From assembly GCA_027071075.1 (NCBI GenBank), contig JALSUU010000026.1, positions 1 to 43,710 of the forward strand: DNA of 43,710 bases, written 5' to 3'. The stretch is from Sulfurimonas sp. GTDB lineage: Bacteria > Campylobacterota > Campylobacteria > Campylobacterales > Sulfurimonadaceae. The notes beneath the pieces were generated by a model. The model did not search any database and was not told the DNA's origin. It saw only the letters and a list, made by a program, of their open reading frames with translations. A program made the position numbers and the translations under genes. Positions 1 to 9,468 of the stretch are shown piece after piece (position 1 is the stretch's first letter; each line of letters starts with the position of its first letter).

Positions 1-26
1 AGCCATATATTTGATCTATTTTTCAT
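1..26 (-). CDS. start of a downstream gene, cut by the window edge
   Basis: On the minus strand an ATG at 26-24 begins MKNRSNIW and runs off the window. An AAAGGT ribosome-binding sequence (33-38) lies 6 bases before it. The same frame is open back to an ATG at 59, but that start has no Shine-Dalgarno sequence. With only eight codons, the product cannot be named. It would follow the DUF1566 gene in the same direction with a gap of about 35 bases, so it may be in the same operon. Confidence 0.3.
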
Positions 27-61
27 AGTATTACCTTTGAATGTATTCATTGTTTTCATTT

Positions 62-745
62 TTACGGTCTTGTAAACTCTCTTACCAAAATAACCTTGAG
101 GGATGTAGTTATATCTCTTTGCTGTACTACTCCACTCTCCAAATCAACACTCCATGCTTTTGAGTTATCGGCAGCGACCAAAGTACTGGACCAGTACTCT
201 GTTGTATTGCTATCTACAATAGGAAGAGAATAAATATTGTAATAACTATGTCGACTTAGTACATCAGGTGTTCTGCCATACACATCATGATTAATAACAG
301 CAACCCGACACGCTGGATGTCTATAGAGTGAACGCAACTCTTTTAAAGTTGGAACATGCCAATCTGTGTATACTAAACCTTTCGTGTCTGCAGAATCAGT
401 AGTGTCATTTAACTCTTGAGCTTTATTTGAACTAGTTGCCCAATCGTACTCAACAGTAGTCTCAATGATGCAACTCTTTTTATCTTCACTCAAAACTGAA
501 CCAAGAGGACAAGCCATCCACATAAGATTTTTGCTCATATCTACATAAATATTTGCAGGAATGTAGAAATCTTTCCCTTTAATCCTCACAGTCGCTTTTG
601 TATCTGTTTGGTTCACTAGAAATTTTCCTGGACACTGTACTGGATTTTCTGGATTATATTCTACTCTTGCATCACTACTTATAACTGCAAAACTTTTTAC
701 TACAAACACAAAAAACAACATTGAACTTATTATAAATATTTTCAT
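62..745 (-). CDS. secreted DUF1566 (Lcl C-terminal-like) protein
   Basis: This 227-residue protein has an N-terminal signal peptide (hydrophobic residues 3-20, likely cleaved after SFA). The C-terminal half has the DUF1566 pattern: a WATSSNKAQ segment near residue 102, WHVPTLKELRSL near 129, EYWSSTLVA near 184, and a final AWSVDLESGVV strand. DUF1566 is common in secreted and surface proteins, often at the end of large adhesin-like proteins; its biochemical role is not established. A good AAAGGA site precedes the ATG. The gene starts 10 bases after the giant lipoprotein, which also ends in a DUF1566 domain, so the two are probably co-transcribed and may act on the same surface structure. Family call is firm; function is unknown. 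Confidence 0.75.
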   Translation of the reverse strand: MKIFIISSMLFFVFVVKSFAVISSDARVEYNPENPVQCPGKFLVNQTDTKATVRIKGKDFYIPANIYVDMSKNLMWMACPLGSVLSEDKKSCIIETTVEYDWATSSNKAQELNDTTDSADTKGLVYTDWHVPTLKELRSLYRHPACRVAVINHDVYGRTPDVLSRHSYYNIYSLPIVDSNTTEYWSSTLVAADNSKAWSVDLESGVVQQRDITTSLKVILVREFTRP

Positions 746-755
746 CTTTTTTCCT

Positions 756-3700
756 TTAATTTAGTACTACAAATATTTCTGAACTAAATAAAGTTCGTAT
801 AATATAACTAAAATCTTCATCTTTAGCACCATCATTTTTTCTTACATAAGGATTCACTTGTCCCGCTATTTTTGGATAGATAACATACATTAGTTCACCA
901 TTAAAATAAGGTGCAATTTGCCCAAGAGGAATGTTTCCATTACTTGAATTATTATAAGACGCATTGTAAACATAATTTGTTTGTACGACTCCTACACTTC
1001 CTGTATCTAAGTTAATTGTCGCTAGAGCTTTATTTAGTAAAGTTTGTCTTTGTGCATACGCATATACCAAATCTACTGGTGTATCTTGCAGTGGAAAATT
1101 TATATATCCTGAATTATTGTTACCTAAAGCTTCTAAGTAATCATAATGCTGGATATTAGGGAGTGCATACCAAGCATTCATCTGCCAAGTATTGACATTC
1201 GCATACTCGTTTGTACTATCATACACTCGTCTTTTATTATAACTATCTACTTTCAAAGCCAAGTAAGGTTTTGTAAAATCTAGATTTGGAAAATAGACTT
1301 CATTCACCATTTTTGCACTTTTTGAATAGTCAATAATACTCTGCAGTTCTGTTACTGTTGGTATATTGACATCCTGAGAACCACAATACCCTTGCATTGA
1401 CATGATTTTGTTATTAAGAAGGCGTGTCTTTTTATCTGCAGAATGTTCTCCAAAACTTGCATAAAGAAGATTGTACCCATATTGCGAACTATAACTACTA
1501 CCATCCCAACCAGTTGGATGGTATGCATCGGTTGGAAGATGCTGTTTTATGCGACTTCTTGATGTCCACATAAGACCAGTTAAATCATCTCTAACACATG
1601 CCCAATCTGTTGCATCATCAGCTAAAGCTATCCCATTTAGGTCGAGTTTTGTAAACCTGGATGGTGTTTCATTGAGTGGTGCAAGTTTTACAGACTTAGC
1701 ACTAGCATAGACATTTGCATTAAGAGTATCTCTGCTTTTATCAATATAAGCATCGCCATCCACATTAAGTAGTTTTATTCTGTATTGACGATCAATTTGA
1801 CGATTTGTCTTTGCTTCATTTAAAAACAGCATCTTAGTATCGTTCCATGCATAATAAATTCCTCCACTTTGTCTTTCTCTTTGTAGTACAGTAGAGGAAA
1901 CAGTGGTATTGTTTACATCTTGGGCATCCGTTGGCAACTTAATATTTTCAACTCTATAAGATACAGTATACTGATTTGTATTGTTTGGAGATGGTTTTGG
2001 ATATATATGTACTAGAAATCTTGGGTACTCACTATCTATAGTCTTACTACTCTCTAGCCAAATTGTTGGTTTTACATCAATAGCAAAGTCCGTCTCAGCT
2101 TTTAAATGTTTAGGAGCATAAGTCGAGTTATCAGTAACTCGAATGCTTAAGTTGTAATTGTTTTGTATATTTCCTTCTGCTTTCGGATTTAAACTAATGT
2201 ATCCTTGATTATTAATAGAAAAGTGACCTGCATCATTTCCCGCAATTATCTCATATTTGTAGGTATCTCCAACATCTGGATCTTGTACAACAACCTGAGC
2301 CAACTTAGAATAATCTACAGCTTTAGAATTTCCTCTAATGGTAGCAAAGGTGGAGCTTAATGCATTTGTAGTACTACTGTTAAACTCTTGTGAATCAATC
2401 TCTTTATGTGTTGTTAAAACCTCTATAGAATGTTGTGAATTAACGCCTGTCACTTTAAGATGAAAGCTTGTATCAAAACTCATAAAAGTATCATCACTTA
2501 CATTTACCTTTACAAGATGTATTCCTATGTCATTACGACTTAGAGCCCCTATAATTACTCCATGCTTGTCCATACGCATATGTTGTGGTAATCCAATAGC
2601 TCTAAATTTAAGTTTTGATTTCGCTGTATCAATATCACTAATATACTGTGAAATATCAAGTGTATAACAAGCATTTGTTGTATTACACTCTTTAGAGTTA
2701 TCTTGTAACAACTCTTTATCGGGGATAGTTCCAGTTGGTGCATGATTTGTAATATTTTGTGTAGCATATATTTTTGCTGATTGTTTACTTACACTATCAT
2801 TTGCTATCATTTCACTTATTGGCTGCCATATCTCTTTGTTGATTATAGCTATAAAATTATCTCTGAGATATGTTAAGTCACTTCCAGCTCCAACATCAAA
2901 AGTATACTTCTTCCCTAAGATAACAGTATCTGCTGCTATTCCTATGATAGAGTTCAAGCCAAATCCACCATAGACTTTAAAACTTACTAACTGAAAGAAC
3001 TGATCAACTACATTAGTTGCATACTTCAAAGCATCTTGTAAACCATTAGAAATAGCTTTATAAGACGTAGCCAAATCATTTGCTGCTGCTAAATTTTGCT
3101 TTGCAAGATCCACATTCGCTGCTGCTGCAATAACTTCAGGGTAGGAGTCTACAGGATATACTGTCACTGTCTGTCTCGTTGTCCATAAAACTCCCTCTGC
3201 TACAGAGAGTGCACCCAAATAAACTCCTCGTCCTGCTTTCCAAGGGGCATAAGCCGCCCATCTTTCTGGTGGTGTTGTACAGACCTCTCCAAGCAAAGTA
3301 TCATAACAATTACTCCAGTGACTTGAATACTTATAGTACCAATCGTAGTCATAAGATTTCAAATTATTTTTTGCAGCTTTTACCTTTGCTTCTGCATCAC
3401 GAATTGGTTTTTCTGCCTTGTCTTTGTTCTTCTGTGCTTGTGCTTTTATAGTATTATAATCCGCTTTTGCACGGTCGAGATCTTTTTGTGCCTTATTTAT
3501 AGCCTTTTGAATATCAGTAATTCCTGAATTTATATCGCTAAACATATTGCCTATCTGCTCTCTCATTTTCGCTGCACCTGTATTTGCCGATGCAGAGAGT
3601 TGTTTTGTATCAAAATCCATCTCATAGTCCATACCAGGATCCCATGGTTGTACACTAGAATAGAGTTTGCTATTAACATCCATACCTGCAAACTTCATTA

Positions 3701-6700
3701 AAAAGTCTGATTTTTGTGTCCACGGTGTGATAGTGTATGTTAAGTTTGTATCAGCAGTAAGTATCTTTGCTTTTCCTATGAGTTTAATTTCAATGTCATT
3801 ATATGCTTTTGCAAGACCGACTGCATTTCCCTCAATGAGATTTATAACATTTCTTCCAAAAGTCCCATTTTCATCTACAGAGATATCTGCTCCGCCTACG
3901 ATATCTTTTATGCCTGGAACAGTTACATTTATAGTGAAGTTTGGCATTGTAAAAAGCGAGCCATCTCCAAGAGTAAAATCAGTTGTACTCGCATCAACAT
4001 ATATTCCTGTACCCTTAGAGACTGTAAACTTTCTCACCTCAGCTAAAGATTTTTTAATATCAAAAAGTTGTAAACCAGCGGAGAAATCTACCCCAGATAT
4101 ACCAAGACCACTTGTAACATCAGGGAAAATCTCAAAACTTACTCCTATAGGGTGTCCTAGTTTTTTCTCTTCAGATTCTATCGTCTCACCCTTTGGCAGT
4201 ATTCCAACTAATTTTAATGCATAAGCAGTATTGCCAAAACTATTATGATCAATTTTCGCTCCAGATGTTTCTAGCATATAGGCATAGAGTGTTGCTAAAA
4301 AGTTTAAAGGCAGTTCTCCAATTTTTCCTGGTCCGTCATGAATAGTAAAACCAACAGTTGGAGGAGAAAGAAGAGTGGCAACTGCTGCACCAGATGCACC
4401 TCCTAACAATAATTGATTTGATTGAAAAGTTATAAACTTTCCTAAAAGTTTTGTTTGTGCGAGATATTTTATTGTCAATGCAGCATCAATGGGTGGAACT
4501 TCCACATGCATACCATACCCTTTTGGTCCAAAAGTCAACCAGTTTGCTCCAAAAAGCGGAAAATCTTTATTGTTTAAAATATTAATAGAGACTCTTTTTT
4601 CTTTACTCTGTATAGATGCTGTTTTCAAGGAGACATCTAAGTTTGAGTTTACAGACTTATTAAAAATAGGCATCTCTACATCTGCATCACTTAAAGAGAC
4701 TGTAAAACTACTCTTATCTCTAGAAACATTTAAAACAGGTTGCACATTCAAAGGCTTATTTAAACCCAATACATTAAATCTTATAAACTTACCAAATTGC
4801 AAATTAAATGCATTGACACTTGCGTGAAATTTAAAGGATGGTAGCACAGCCTTGCGTGTAATATCTGTTACACTATTATTGAGAGGTATGTTAACTCTAG
4901 CTGTAGCATCATAAGCATTTGTTCCCGATTTTCCCCACTGCTCATCAGTAGAGACAAGAAATTTGAGTGTTGATCGCATCTCTGGAATATTATTCATATC
5001 TATTTTATTATGTAAAGAGAGTCCTTTGCTTACTTTTAACTTAAAATTATCACCATAAATACCTTTTAAGAGAGTTTGTACCTCATTTGGCATCTGCATT
5101 GCATCTAATGAGAGAGTATTTGAAGCATAAACAAATATTTTTTCCTTTGTAAAACCTAAATCATAAATATCTAATTTTCTTGTTGTAGATTGTTTATCTA
5201 CAGCTGATGGATCTTTAATCCATGCATCATCTGCGATGCACATCATCTTATCTAAAGGAGCAGATATGGTAGCGACAAAAGCAAAATCATTTGTCCCATT
5301 TATATCAAAAGCTATTGCTGTTGTTTCTTCTCCTAAGAGCTGTGTTGTAAACTTTACACCCATAACACCATTAGCATCTTTTACTATAGAAGTATTTTTG
5401 ACTGTTGTTAATTTACTTTTGAGTTTATTTATCAGTGCAGTTGCTTTTTTTGGCATTGTAATTGTAAAAATGGCAGGCTGAAAACTAATTGTGTAGTTTG
5501 GATTAGAAAGAGTTCCTTGTGTTATCGTATAAGTACCTATTTTTTCACCTGCATCACGACTTAATACACCCTGAAAACCTTCTGATGCAATAGAAGTTGT
5601 ATAAGTTAAAATAGGATCAGTGGCCCCATACATCTTACTTTGACCTTTATTTGCAGTAATTGTAATAGGTTTGGGCGTAATTTGAAAATTATCTTTTACA
5701 AAGTTAATTTCATAGTTAGGATTAGAAAGAGTTCCTTGTGTTATCGCATAAGAACCAACATTTTCACCTGCTTCTCGACTCAATACTCCACTCAAAGCTT
5801 CATCAGGAAGAAGATTTGGCGAAATACTATAAGTAAGTTGTGGTTCTATTTCACCATACACTTTGGCTGCCCCAATATCTGCTGTTACTGTTATTGGTTT
5901 TGGAAGAATAGAAAAATTTGCATCTTTAAAAGAAATTATATAATTTGAATTGGCGAGCGTGCCTTGTGTAATCATATAGGAACCAACATCTTCACCTACT
6001 TTTCGATGCATTGATCCACTTAATGTATCATCATAAAATAGTGCAGGAGAAATACTATAAGTCAGGTTACTATCTTGAGTACCATATATCTTACTCTGCT
6101 GAGTATCTGCCTTTACAGTAATTGGCTTCGCTTTAATATCTACTGTAAATGTTGCACTACTTTTTGTGCCGTTAGCTACTATCTTATACCTCGTTTTTGT
6201 AGAAATGACCGCCGCTTCTCCCTCTAATTGACACATGGCATTTGCATTTAAAGAGAGTAAAAATCCTTTAGGAAGAGAGGGTGTACTTGTACAATTTGTT
6301 ATACCTGTTCCCAAATTAGAAAAAACAAGAGTCTGAAGTTTATCTCCATATTCATAACTTTGTATTCCATAATCAACATCACTATACTCCTCATGTATAG
6401 TAATACTTTTTGTACTTTGCACACCACTTCCATCTTTCGCACTTGCTTTAACAACCACTACACCAGAAGAGAGCGCATGTAATACTCCTGAATTACTAAT
6501 AGTTGCAAGTGATATATCATTCAGCGACCATGAAACATTTCTCTCTGTTGCTATCGCAGGTTCTGCTGTCGCTCTTAAAGTAATTGATGTACCAATAAGA
6601 ACTTCATTCACACCATTTATACTAATACCTGTCACTAAAAGGGATTTTTGTTTTTGCTCATTTTGAACAATTTTGTTTGTAATAGCTTCACTTGATACAA

Positions 6701-7475
6701 TATTTTCAGCAACCTTAGAGTTACTGCTTGTTGTGAGTGCTGTAAAAGCTTTGGAGATATTATTTTCTGGTTCATCAAGTTTGCCATCACCTAAATCAAG
6801 TGTCAATTTCTTAATAACACTTTGAGCATCACTAGCGGAGGTACTTTTTGCCATTTGAGAGATAGCTGCTAAAATTAAACCAACTTTTCCTTCTTGTGTA
6901 TCATCTGCTGCTTTATCATTTAAGTCTATAGGTTTAATAGCTACAAGATTTGTAGTCTCAAGACCAAAACTTTTTGCTACATCTTTATTGTAGTTATCTA
7001 TATTACTTGTATCATTATTTTCAACTGCTAACCTGTAAGCAATCTCAGAAAGTGGGGTGGCGACCATAATTAACGGACCTGAAGTATAATTCATAGATGC
7101 GTGAATCGTTGGTGAAGGAGAAATGGTATTTCCTGTTGCTTCATCTACATAAGAGCCACCACTACAAGTTAATGTCACTATGCCTTTTGGAATAACAACA
7201 GTATCAAAATTTACAAAGCCATTTGCATCTGTTACCCTTGTCACAATATTTGGTTTCTCTGGGCTAGACAAAATACACTCAGCACCAACAGTTTTAGCTG
7301 AGTATGCGCCAAAAGTACCTTGTACATAAGTTACTGTACTCGTTTGTGTAGATGTTCCTTCTCTCCCTATTACTGCTGTTGTACTTTTTTCATTGGAATT
7401 AGTACAAGCATTTATAAATATTGTCAGAAAAAGTAGAGTTATTATCCTTAAAAAATCCATCATTAAACTTCTCAT
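756..7475 (-). CDS. giant multidomain surface lipoprotein (Big2, MBG, cadherin-like, DUF1566)
   Basis: The ORF is open from 7502, but a GGAG site (7481-7484) points to the ATG at 7475, giving 2239 residues that begin MRSLMMDFLRI and a signal peptide ending in the lipobox FINAC. Domains in order (numbered from the 7502 start): a Big2-like Ig domain at about 290-368; three 76-residue MBG-type repeats at 459-686, each beginning KPIT; a long region of no recognised family at 690-1320; a Lys/Ala-rich coiled coil at about 1328-1385 followed by a Tyr/Trp-rich stretch; an Ig/cadherin-like pair at about 1586-1810; and a C-terminal DUF1566 segment from about 1950. Only eight or so cysteines occur. The architecture suggests a long surface-anchored adhesin or stalk. 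The DUF1566 gene follows directly, and a two-component system diverges from its 5' end. Ligand unknown. Confidence 0.7.
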   Translation of the reverse strand: MRSLMMDFLRIITLLFLTIFINACTNSNEKSTTAVIGREGTSTQTSTVTYVQGTFGAYSAKTVGAECILSSPEKPNIVTRVTDANGFVNFDTVVIPKGIVTLTCSGGSYVDEATGNTISPSPTIHASMNYTSGPLIMVATPLSEIAYRLAVENNDTSNIDNYNKDVAKSFGLETTNLVAIKPIDLNDKAADDTQEGKVGLILAAISQMAKSTSASDAQSVIKKLTLDLGDGKLDEPENNISKAFTALTTSSNSKVAENIVSSEAITNKIVQNEQKQKSLLVTGISINGVNEVLIGTSITLRATAEPAIATERNVSWSLNDISLATISNSGVLHALSSGVVVVKASAKDGSGVQSTKSITIHEEYSDVDYGIQSYEYGDKLQTLVFSNLGTGITNCTSTPSLPKGFLLSLNANAMCQLEGEAAVISTKTRYKIVANGTKSSATFTVDIKAKPITVKADTQQSKIYGTQDSNLTYSISPALFYDDTLSGSMHRKVGEDVGSYMITQGTLANSNYIISFKDANFSILPKPITVTADIGAAKVYGEIEPQLTYSISPNLLPDEALSGVLSREAGENVGSYAITQGTLSNPNYEINFVKDNFQITPKPITITANKGQSKMYGATDPILTYTTSIASEGFQGVLSRDAGEKIGTYTITQGTLSNPNYTISFQPAIFTITMPKKATALINKLKSKLTTVKNTSIVKDANGVMGVKFTTQLLGEETTAIAFDINGTNDFAFVATISAPLDKMMCIADDAWIKDPSAVDKQSTTRKLDIYDLGFTKEKIFVYASNTLSLDAMQMPNEVQTLLKGIYGDNFKLKVSKGLSLHNKIDMNNIPEMRSTLKFLVSTDEQWGKSGTNAYDATARVNIPLNNSVTDITRKAVLPSFKFHASVNAFNLQFGKFIRFNVLGLNKPLNVQPVLNVSRDKSSFTVSLSDADVEMPIFNKSVNSNLDVSLKTASIQSKEKRVSINILNNKDFPLFGANWLTFGPKGYGMHVEVPPIDAALTIKYLAQTKLLGKFITFQSNQLLLGGASGAAVATLLSPPTVGFTIHDGPGKIGELPLNFLATLYAYMLETSGAKIDHNSFGNTAYALKLVGILPKGETIESEEKKLGHPIGVSFEIFPDVTSGLGISGVDFSAGLQLFDIKKSLAEVRKFTVSKGTGIYVDASTTDFTLGDGSLFTMPNFTINVTVPGIKDIVGGADISVDENGTFGRNVINLIEGNAVGLAKAYNDIEIKLIGKAKILTADTNLTYTITPWTQKSDFLMKFAGMDVNSKLYSSVQPWDPGMDYEMDFDTKQLSASANTGAAKMREQIGNMFSDINSGITDIQKAINKAQKDLDRAKADYNTIKAQAQKNKDKAEKPIRDAEAKVKAAKNNLKSYDYDWYYKYSSHWSNCYDTLLGEVCTTPPERWAAYAPWKAGRGVYLGALSVAEGVLWTTRQTVTVYPVDSYPEVIAAAANVDLAKQNLAAANDLATSYKAISNGLQDALKYATNVVDQFFQLVSFKVYGGFGLNSIIGIAADTVILGKKYTFDVGAGSDLTYLRDNFIAIINKEIWQPISEMIANDSVSKQSAKIYATQNITNHAPTGTIPDKELLQDNSKECNTTNACYTLDISQYISDIDTAKSKLKFRAIGLPQHMRMDKHGVIIGALSRNDIGIHLVKVNVSDDTFMSFDTSFHLKVTGVNSQHSIEVLTTHKEIDSQEFNSSTTNALSSTFATIRGNSKAVDYSKLAQVVVQDPDVGDTYKYEIIAGNDAGHFSINNQGYISLNPKAEGNIQNNYNLSIRVTDNSTYAPKHLKAETDFAIDVKPTIWLESSKTIDSEYPRFLVHIYPKPSPNNTNQYTVSYRVENIKLPTDAQDVNNTTVSSTVLQRERQSGGIYYAWNDTKMLFLNEAKTNRQIDRQYRIKLLNVDGDAYIDKSRDTLNANVYASAKSVKLAPLNETPSRFTKLDLNGIALADDATDWACVRDDLTGLMWTSRSRIKQHLPTDAYHPTGWDGSSYSSQYGYNLLYASFGEHSADKKTRLLNNKIMSMQGYCGSQDVNIPTVTELQSIIDYSKSAKMVNEVYFPNLDFTKPYLALKVDSYNKRRVYDSTNEYANVNTWQMNAWYALPNIQHYDYLEALGNNNSGYINFPLQDTPVDLVYAYAQRQTLLNKALATINLDTGSVGVVQTNYVYNASYNNSSNGNIPLGQIAPYFNGELMYVIYPKIAGQVNPYVRKNDGAKDEDFSYIIRTLFSSEIFVVLN
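5453..6128 (-). repeat. three tandem 228-bp units encoding MBG domains
   Basis: The codons for the KPIT start of each unit are at 6128, 5900 and 5672, exactly 228 bases apart. Units share YG near residue 15, a GVLSR-like segment, and a GTLSNPNY motif. The stretch coding for the last motif is almost identical between units two and three, which points to recent duplication or gene conversion. Confidence 0.85.
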
Positions 7476-7542
7476 GTTATCTCCATTTATCATTCTATTC
7501 ACTAAAGATAGAACTTCGCTTGGAGCAATTCTAACACTTCGG

Positions 7543-7572
7543 TATTAGATTGATATTAGATTTTATTAGAAT
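7543..7572 (+). promoter_or_regulatory. three phased direct repeats, probable response-regulator site
   Basis: TATTAGATT (7543-7551), TATTAGATT (7554-7562) and TATTAGAAT (7564-7572) recur at 11- and 10-base spacing. OmpR/PhoB-type regulators bind direct repeats at one helical turn. The third repeat ends 11 bases before the proposed -10, so the array covers the -35 region of the kinase gene, which is where a class II activator would sit. Identity of the binding protein is inferred. Confidence 0.5.
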
Positions 7573-7583
7573 TTTTTTATGTT

Positions 7584-7589
7584 ACAATT
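7584..7589 (+). promoter_or_regulatory. -10 box for the histidine kinase operon
   Basis: TACAAT lies 23 bases before the proposed TTG start and 12 bases before its AAGGAG site. It falls inside the longer ORF that begins with the ATG at 7579, which argues against that ATG being used. No clear -35 hexamer is present; the direct repeats occupy that position. Confidence 0.5.
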
Positions 7590-7611
7590 TCTTTTTTATA
7601 AAGGAGAATTT

Positions 7612-9468
7612 TTGCTCAAATATTTATTTTTTTTACTCTACTGTACACTTACTCTTCATGCCCAAAATACTGATGTATTAGAACAATCTTACTTTTTAGA
7701 CGCAAAACATAGCGTGAAAGTTAGTGACATCTACTCAAAAAAAGTCGCTCTCATCCCCATGACAAAAAAGAACACTACACTTGGGTTTAAAAAAGAGACT
7801 GTGTGGATTTATGTAAAGGTACGAAACAAAACAAAGCAACAACTCTCAAATGTCATTCAATTTACCTATCCTCTTCATGATTTTATAGATGTTTACATGT
7901 ATGATGACAGTAAAATTACAGAGCGTTACCGCACAGGAGACTTGACAAAATTTCAAACACGCAAGATAAAAACAAATGATTTTATCATTCCCTACAAGAT
8001 AGCACCTAAGGAGACAAAAACAATCATTTTTAAAATAAACTCACAAAGTGCCTTAAATATTGAAATGAATTTTTTATCGCAAAATGAGTACCTCTCTAAA
8101 CTCAACAATAAAAATATTCTCTATGGTATTTACTATGGTGCTGTTCTCATTATGCTTCTTTATAATTTTATACTCTTTTTTATCATCAAAGAGAGAGTTT
8201 ACCTTTACTATGTGGCTTTTCACTTTGCCAATCTTTTTACACAACTTGGTTTAAATGGGCTTGCTTTTGAATATTTTTATCCTGCATACCCTCTTTTAAA
8301 TACTATTTTTATTCCTGTAACATTTGCCTTATCAAACTACTATATTATTAAGTTTGCCTTGAATTTTCTCGAGTTTCAAAAGCTTAAAACAAAATTCTCA
8401 AGATATTTTCAACTTCTTTCATTTCTCTCTATCGTAGCTTTACTCTTCGCTTTTATATTGCCTTATGCGACTATTATTGTTCTGATAGTATTCCTCTCAA
8501 TGATTACTGTTCTTTCACTCTTTATCACTGGAGTTTATATTCTTAAACGCTACAAAACAGAAGCATCAAAATTTTTCGTTATAGCTTGGAGTTTTATGCT
8601 CTTAGGAATTTTTGTAGAAGAAGCTCATAATCTCGGCTTTCTTGCATCTAGTTTTATAACCTCTTATGCTTCACAAATTGGTGCATTTATAGAGTTAACA
8701 CTACTCTCTATAGCTTTAGCATATAGATACAATACCCTTTTTATCTCCCTCACAAAAACAAAAGCTGATTTAGTTATTCTCAATAAATCTTTAGAGGAGA
8801 AGGTACAAGAGAGAACACAAAGCCTAGATGAAAAGAACAAGCACCTACACCTCGAAGTGACAAATAAAAACATACTATTGAGAGAGCTTTACCATAGAGT
8901 AAAAAATAATTTACAAATTATTTCTAGTCTTCTTTCCTTACAATCTAAAAGAATCAAAGACAAAGAGGCAAAAATACTCTTTTTAGAGAGTATTTCGCGT
9001 ATTAAATCAATTGCCATGATACATGAAAAACTCTATGCTTCAGATAATCTACAAGTTATCTCAATGCAAAATTACACACAAGATTTGATTAGTGAGTTGC
9101 AACAGAGTTTTAGTGATAGAGATATCCAATTTAAAATCATGTGTGATACAATTCATCTAAATTTAGAAGTAGGTGTTCCTATAGGTCTCATCATTAACGA
9201 ACTTGTTACAAATTCTCTAAAATATGCTTTTAATGATACACAAGAGAATAAAATCATTAGTATCAAAATGATTCGTAATAGTGATAAATCTTTTACCCTC
9301 ACAATTTCAGATAATGGAAGGGGAGCAAATATTTCAACTATTAAAGATGGTTTTGGTTTTAAACTTTTAGAGTTTCTTGCTTCTTATCAACTCAAAGGAA
9401 AGATTGAAACGAATGGGGGAAGTGGAATAACACATAAAATTACATTTTCAGAGGAATTTTTAATATGA
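7612..9468 (+). CDS. 7TM-DISM sensor histidine kinase (HisKA_2 type)
   Basis: I place the start at TTG 7612, with AAGGAG at 7601-7606 five bases upstream, giving 618 residues. The ATG at 7579 lies upstream of the likely -10. After a signal peptide (cleaved near LHA) comes a periplasmic 7TMR-DISM extracellular domain (about 25-165), then about seven membrane helices (175-385), and a coiled-coil linker. A HisKA_2 domain follows with the H-box ELYHRVKNNLQIISSLL, phospho-acceptor His428. The ATPase domain has N-box LIINELVTNSLKYAF and G-box SDNGRGA/GFGFKLLEF. It should autophosphorylate and pass phosphate to the regulator encoded next, whose ATG overlaps its TGA (ATGA). The DISM domain often binds carbohydrate or small carboxylates; the ligand here is unknown. 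Confidence 0.88.
   Translation: MLKYLFFLLYCTLTLHAQNTDVLEQSYFLDAKHSVKVSDIYSKKVALIPMTKKNTTLGFKKETVWIYVKVRNKTKQQLSNVIQFTYPLHDFIDVYMYDDSKITERYRTGDLTKFQTRKIKTNDFIIPYKIAPKETKTIIFKINSQSALNIEMNFLSQNEYLSKLNNKNILYGIYYGAVLIMLLYNFILFFIIKERVYLYYVAFHFANLFTQLGLNGLAFEYFYPAYPLLNTIFIPVTFALSNYYIIKFALNFLEFQKLKTKFSRYFQLLSFLSIVALLFAFILPYATIIVLIVFLSMITVLSLFITGVYILKRYKTEASKFFVIAWSFMLLGIFVEEAHNLGFLASSFITSYASQIGAFIELTLLSIALAYRYNTLFISLTKTKADLVILNKSLEEKVQERTQSLDEKNKHLHLEVTNKNILLRELYHRVKNNLQIISSLLSLQSKRIKDKEAKILFLESISRIKSIAMIHEKLYASDNLQVISMQNYTQDLISELQQSFSDRDIQFKIMCDTIHLNLEVGVPIGLIINELVTNSLKYAFNDTQENKIISIKMIRNSDKSFTLTISDNGRGANISTIKDGFGFKLLEFLASYQLKGKIETNGGSGITHKITFSEEFLI

Noticed and set aside
3667-4224. 185-residue plus-strand ORF inside the giant lipoprotein gene
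   Set aside because: Shadow of the long minus-strand gene; no start signals and no recognisable domain.
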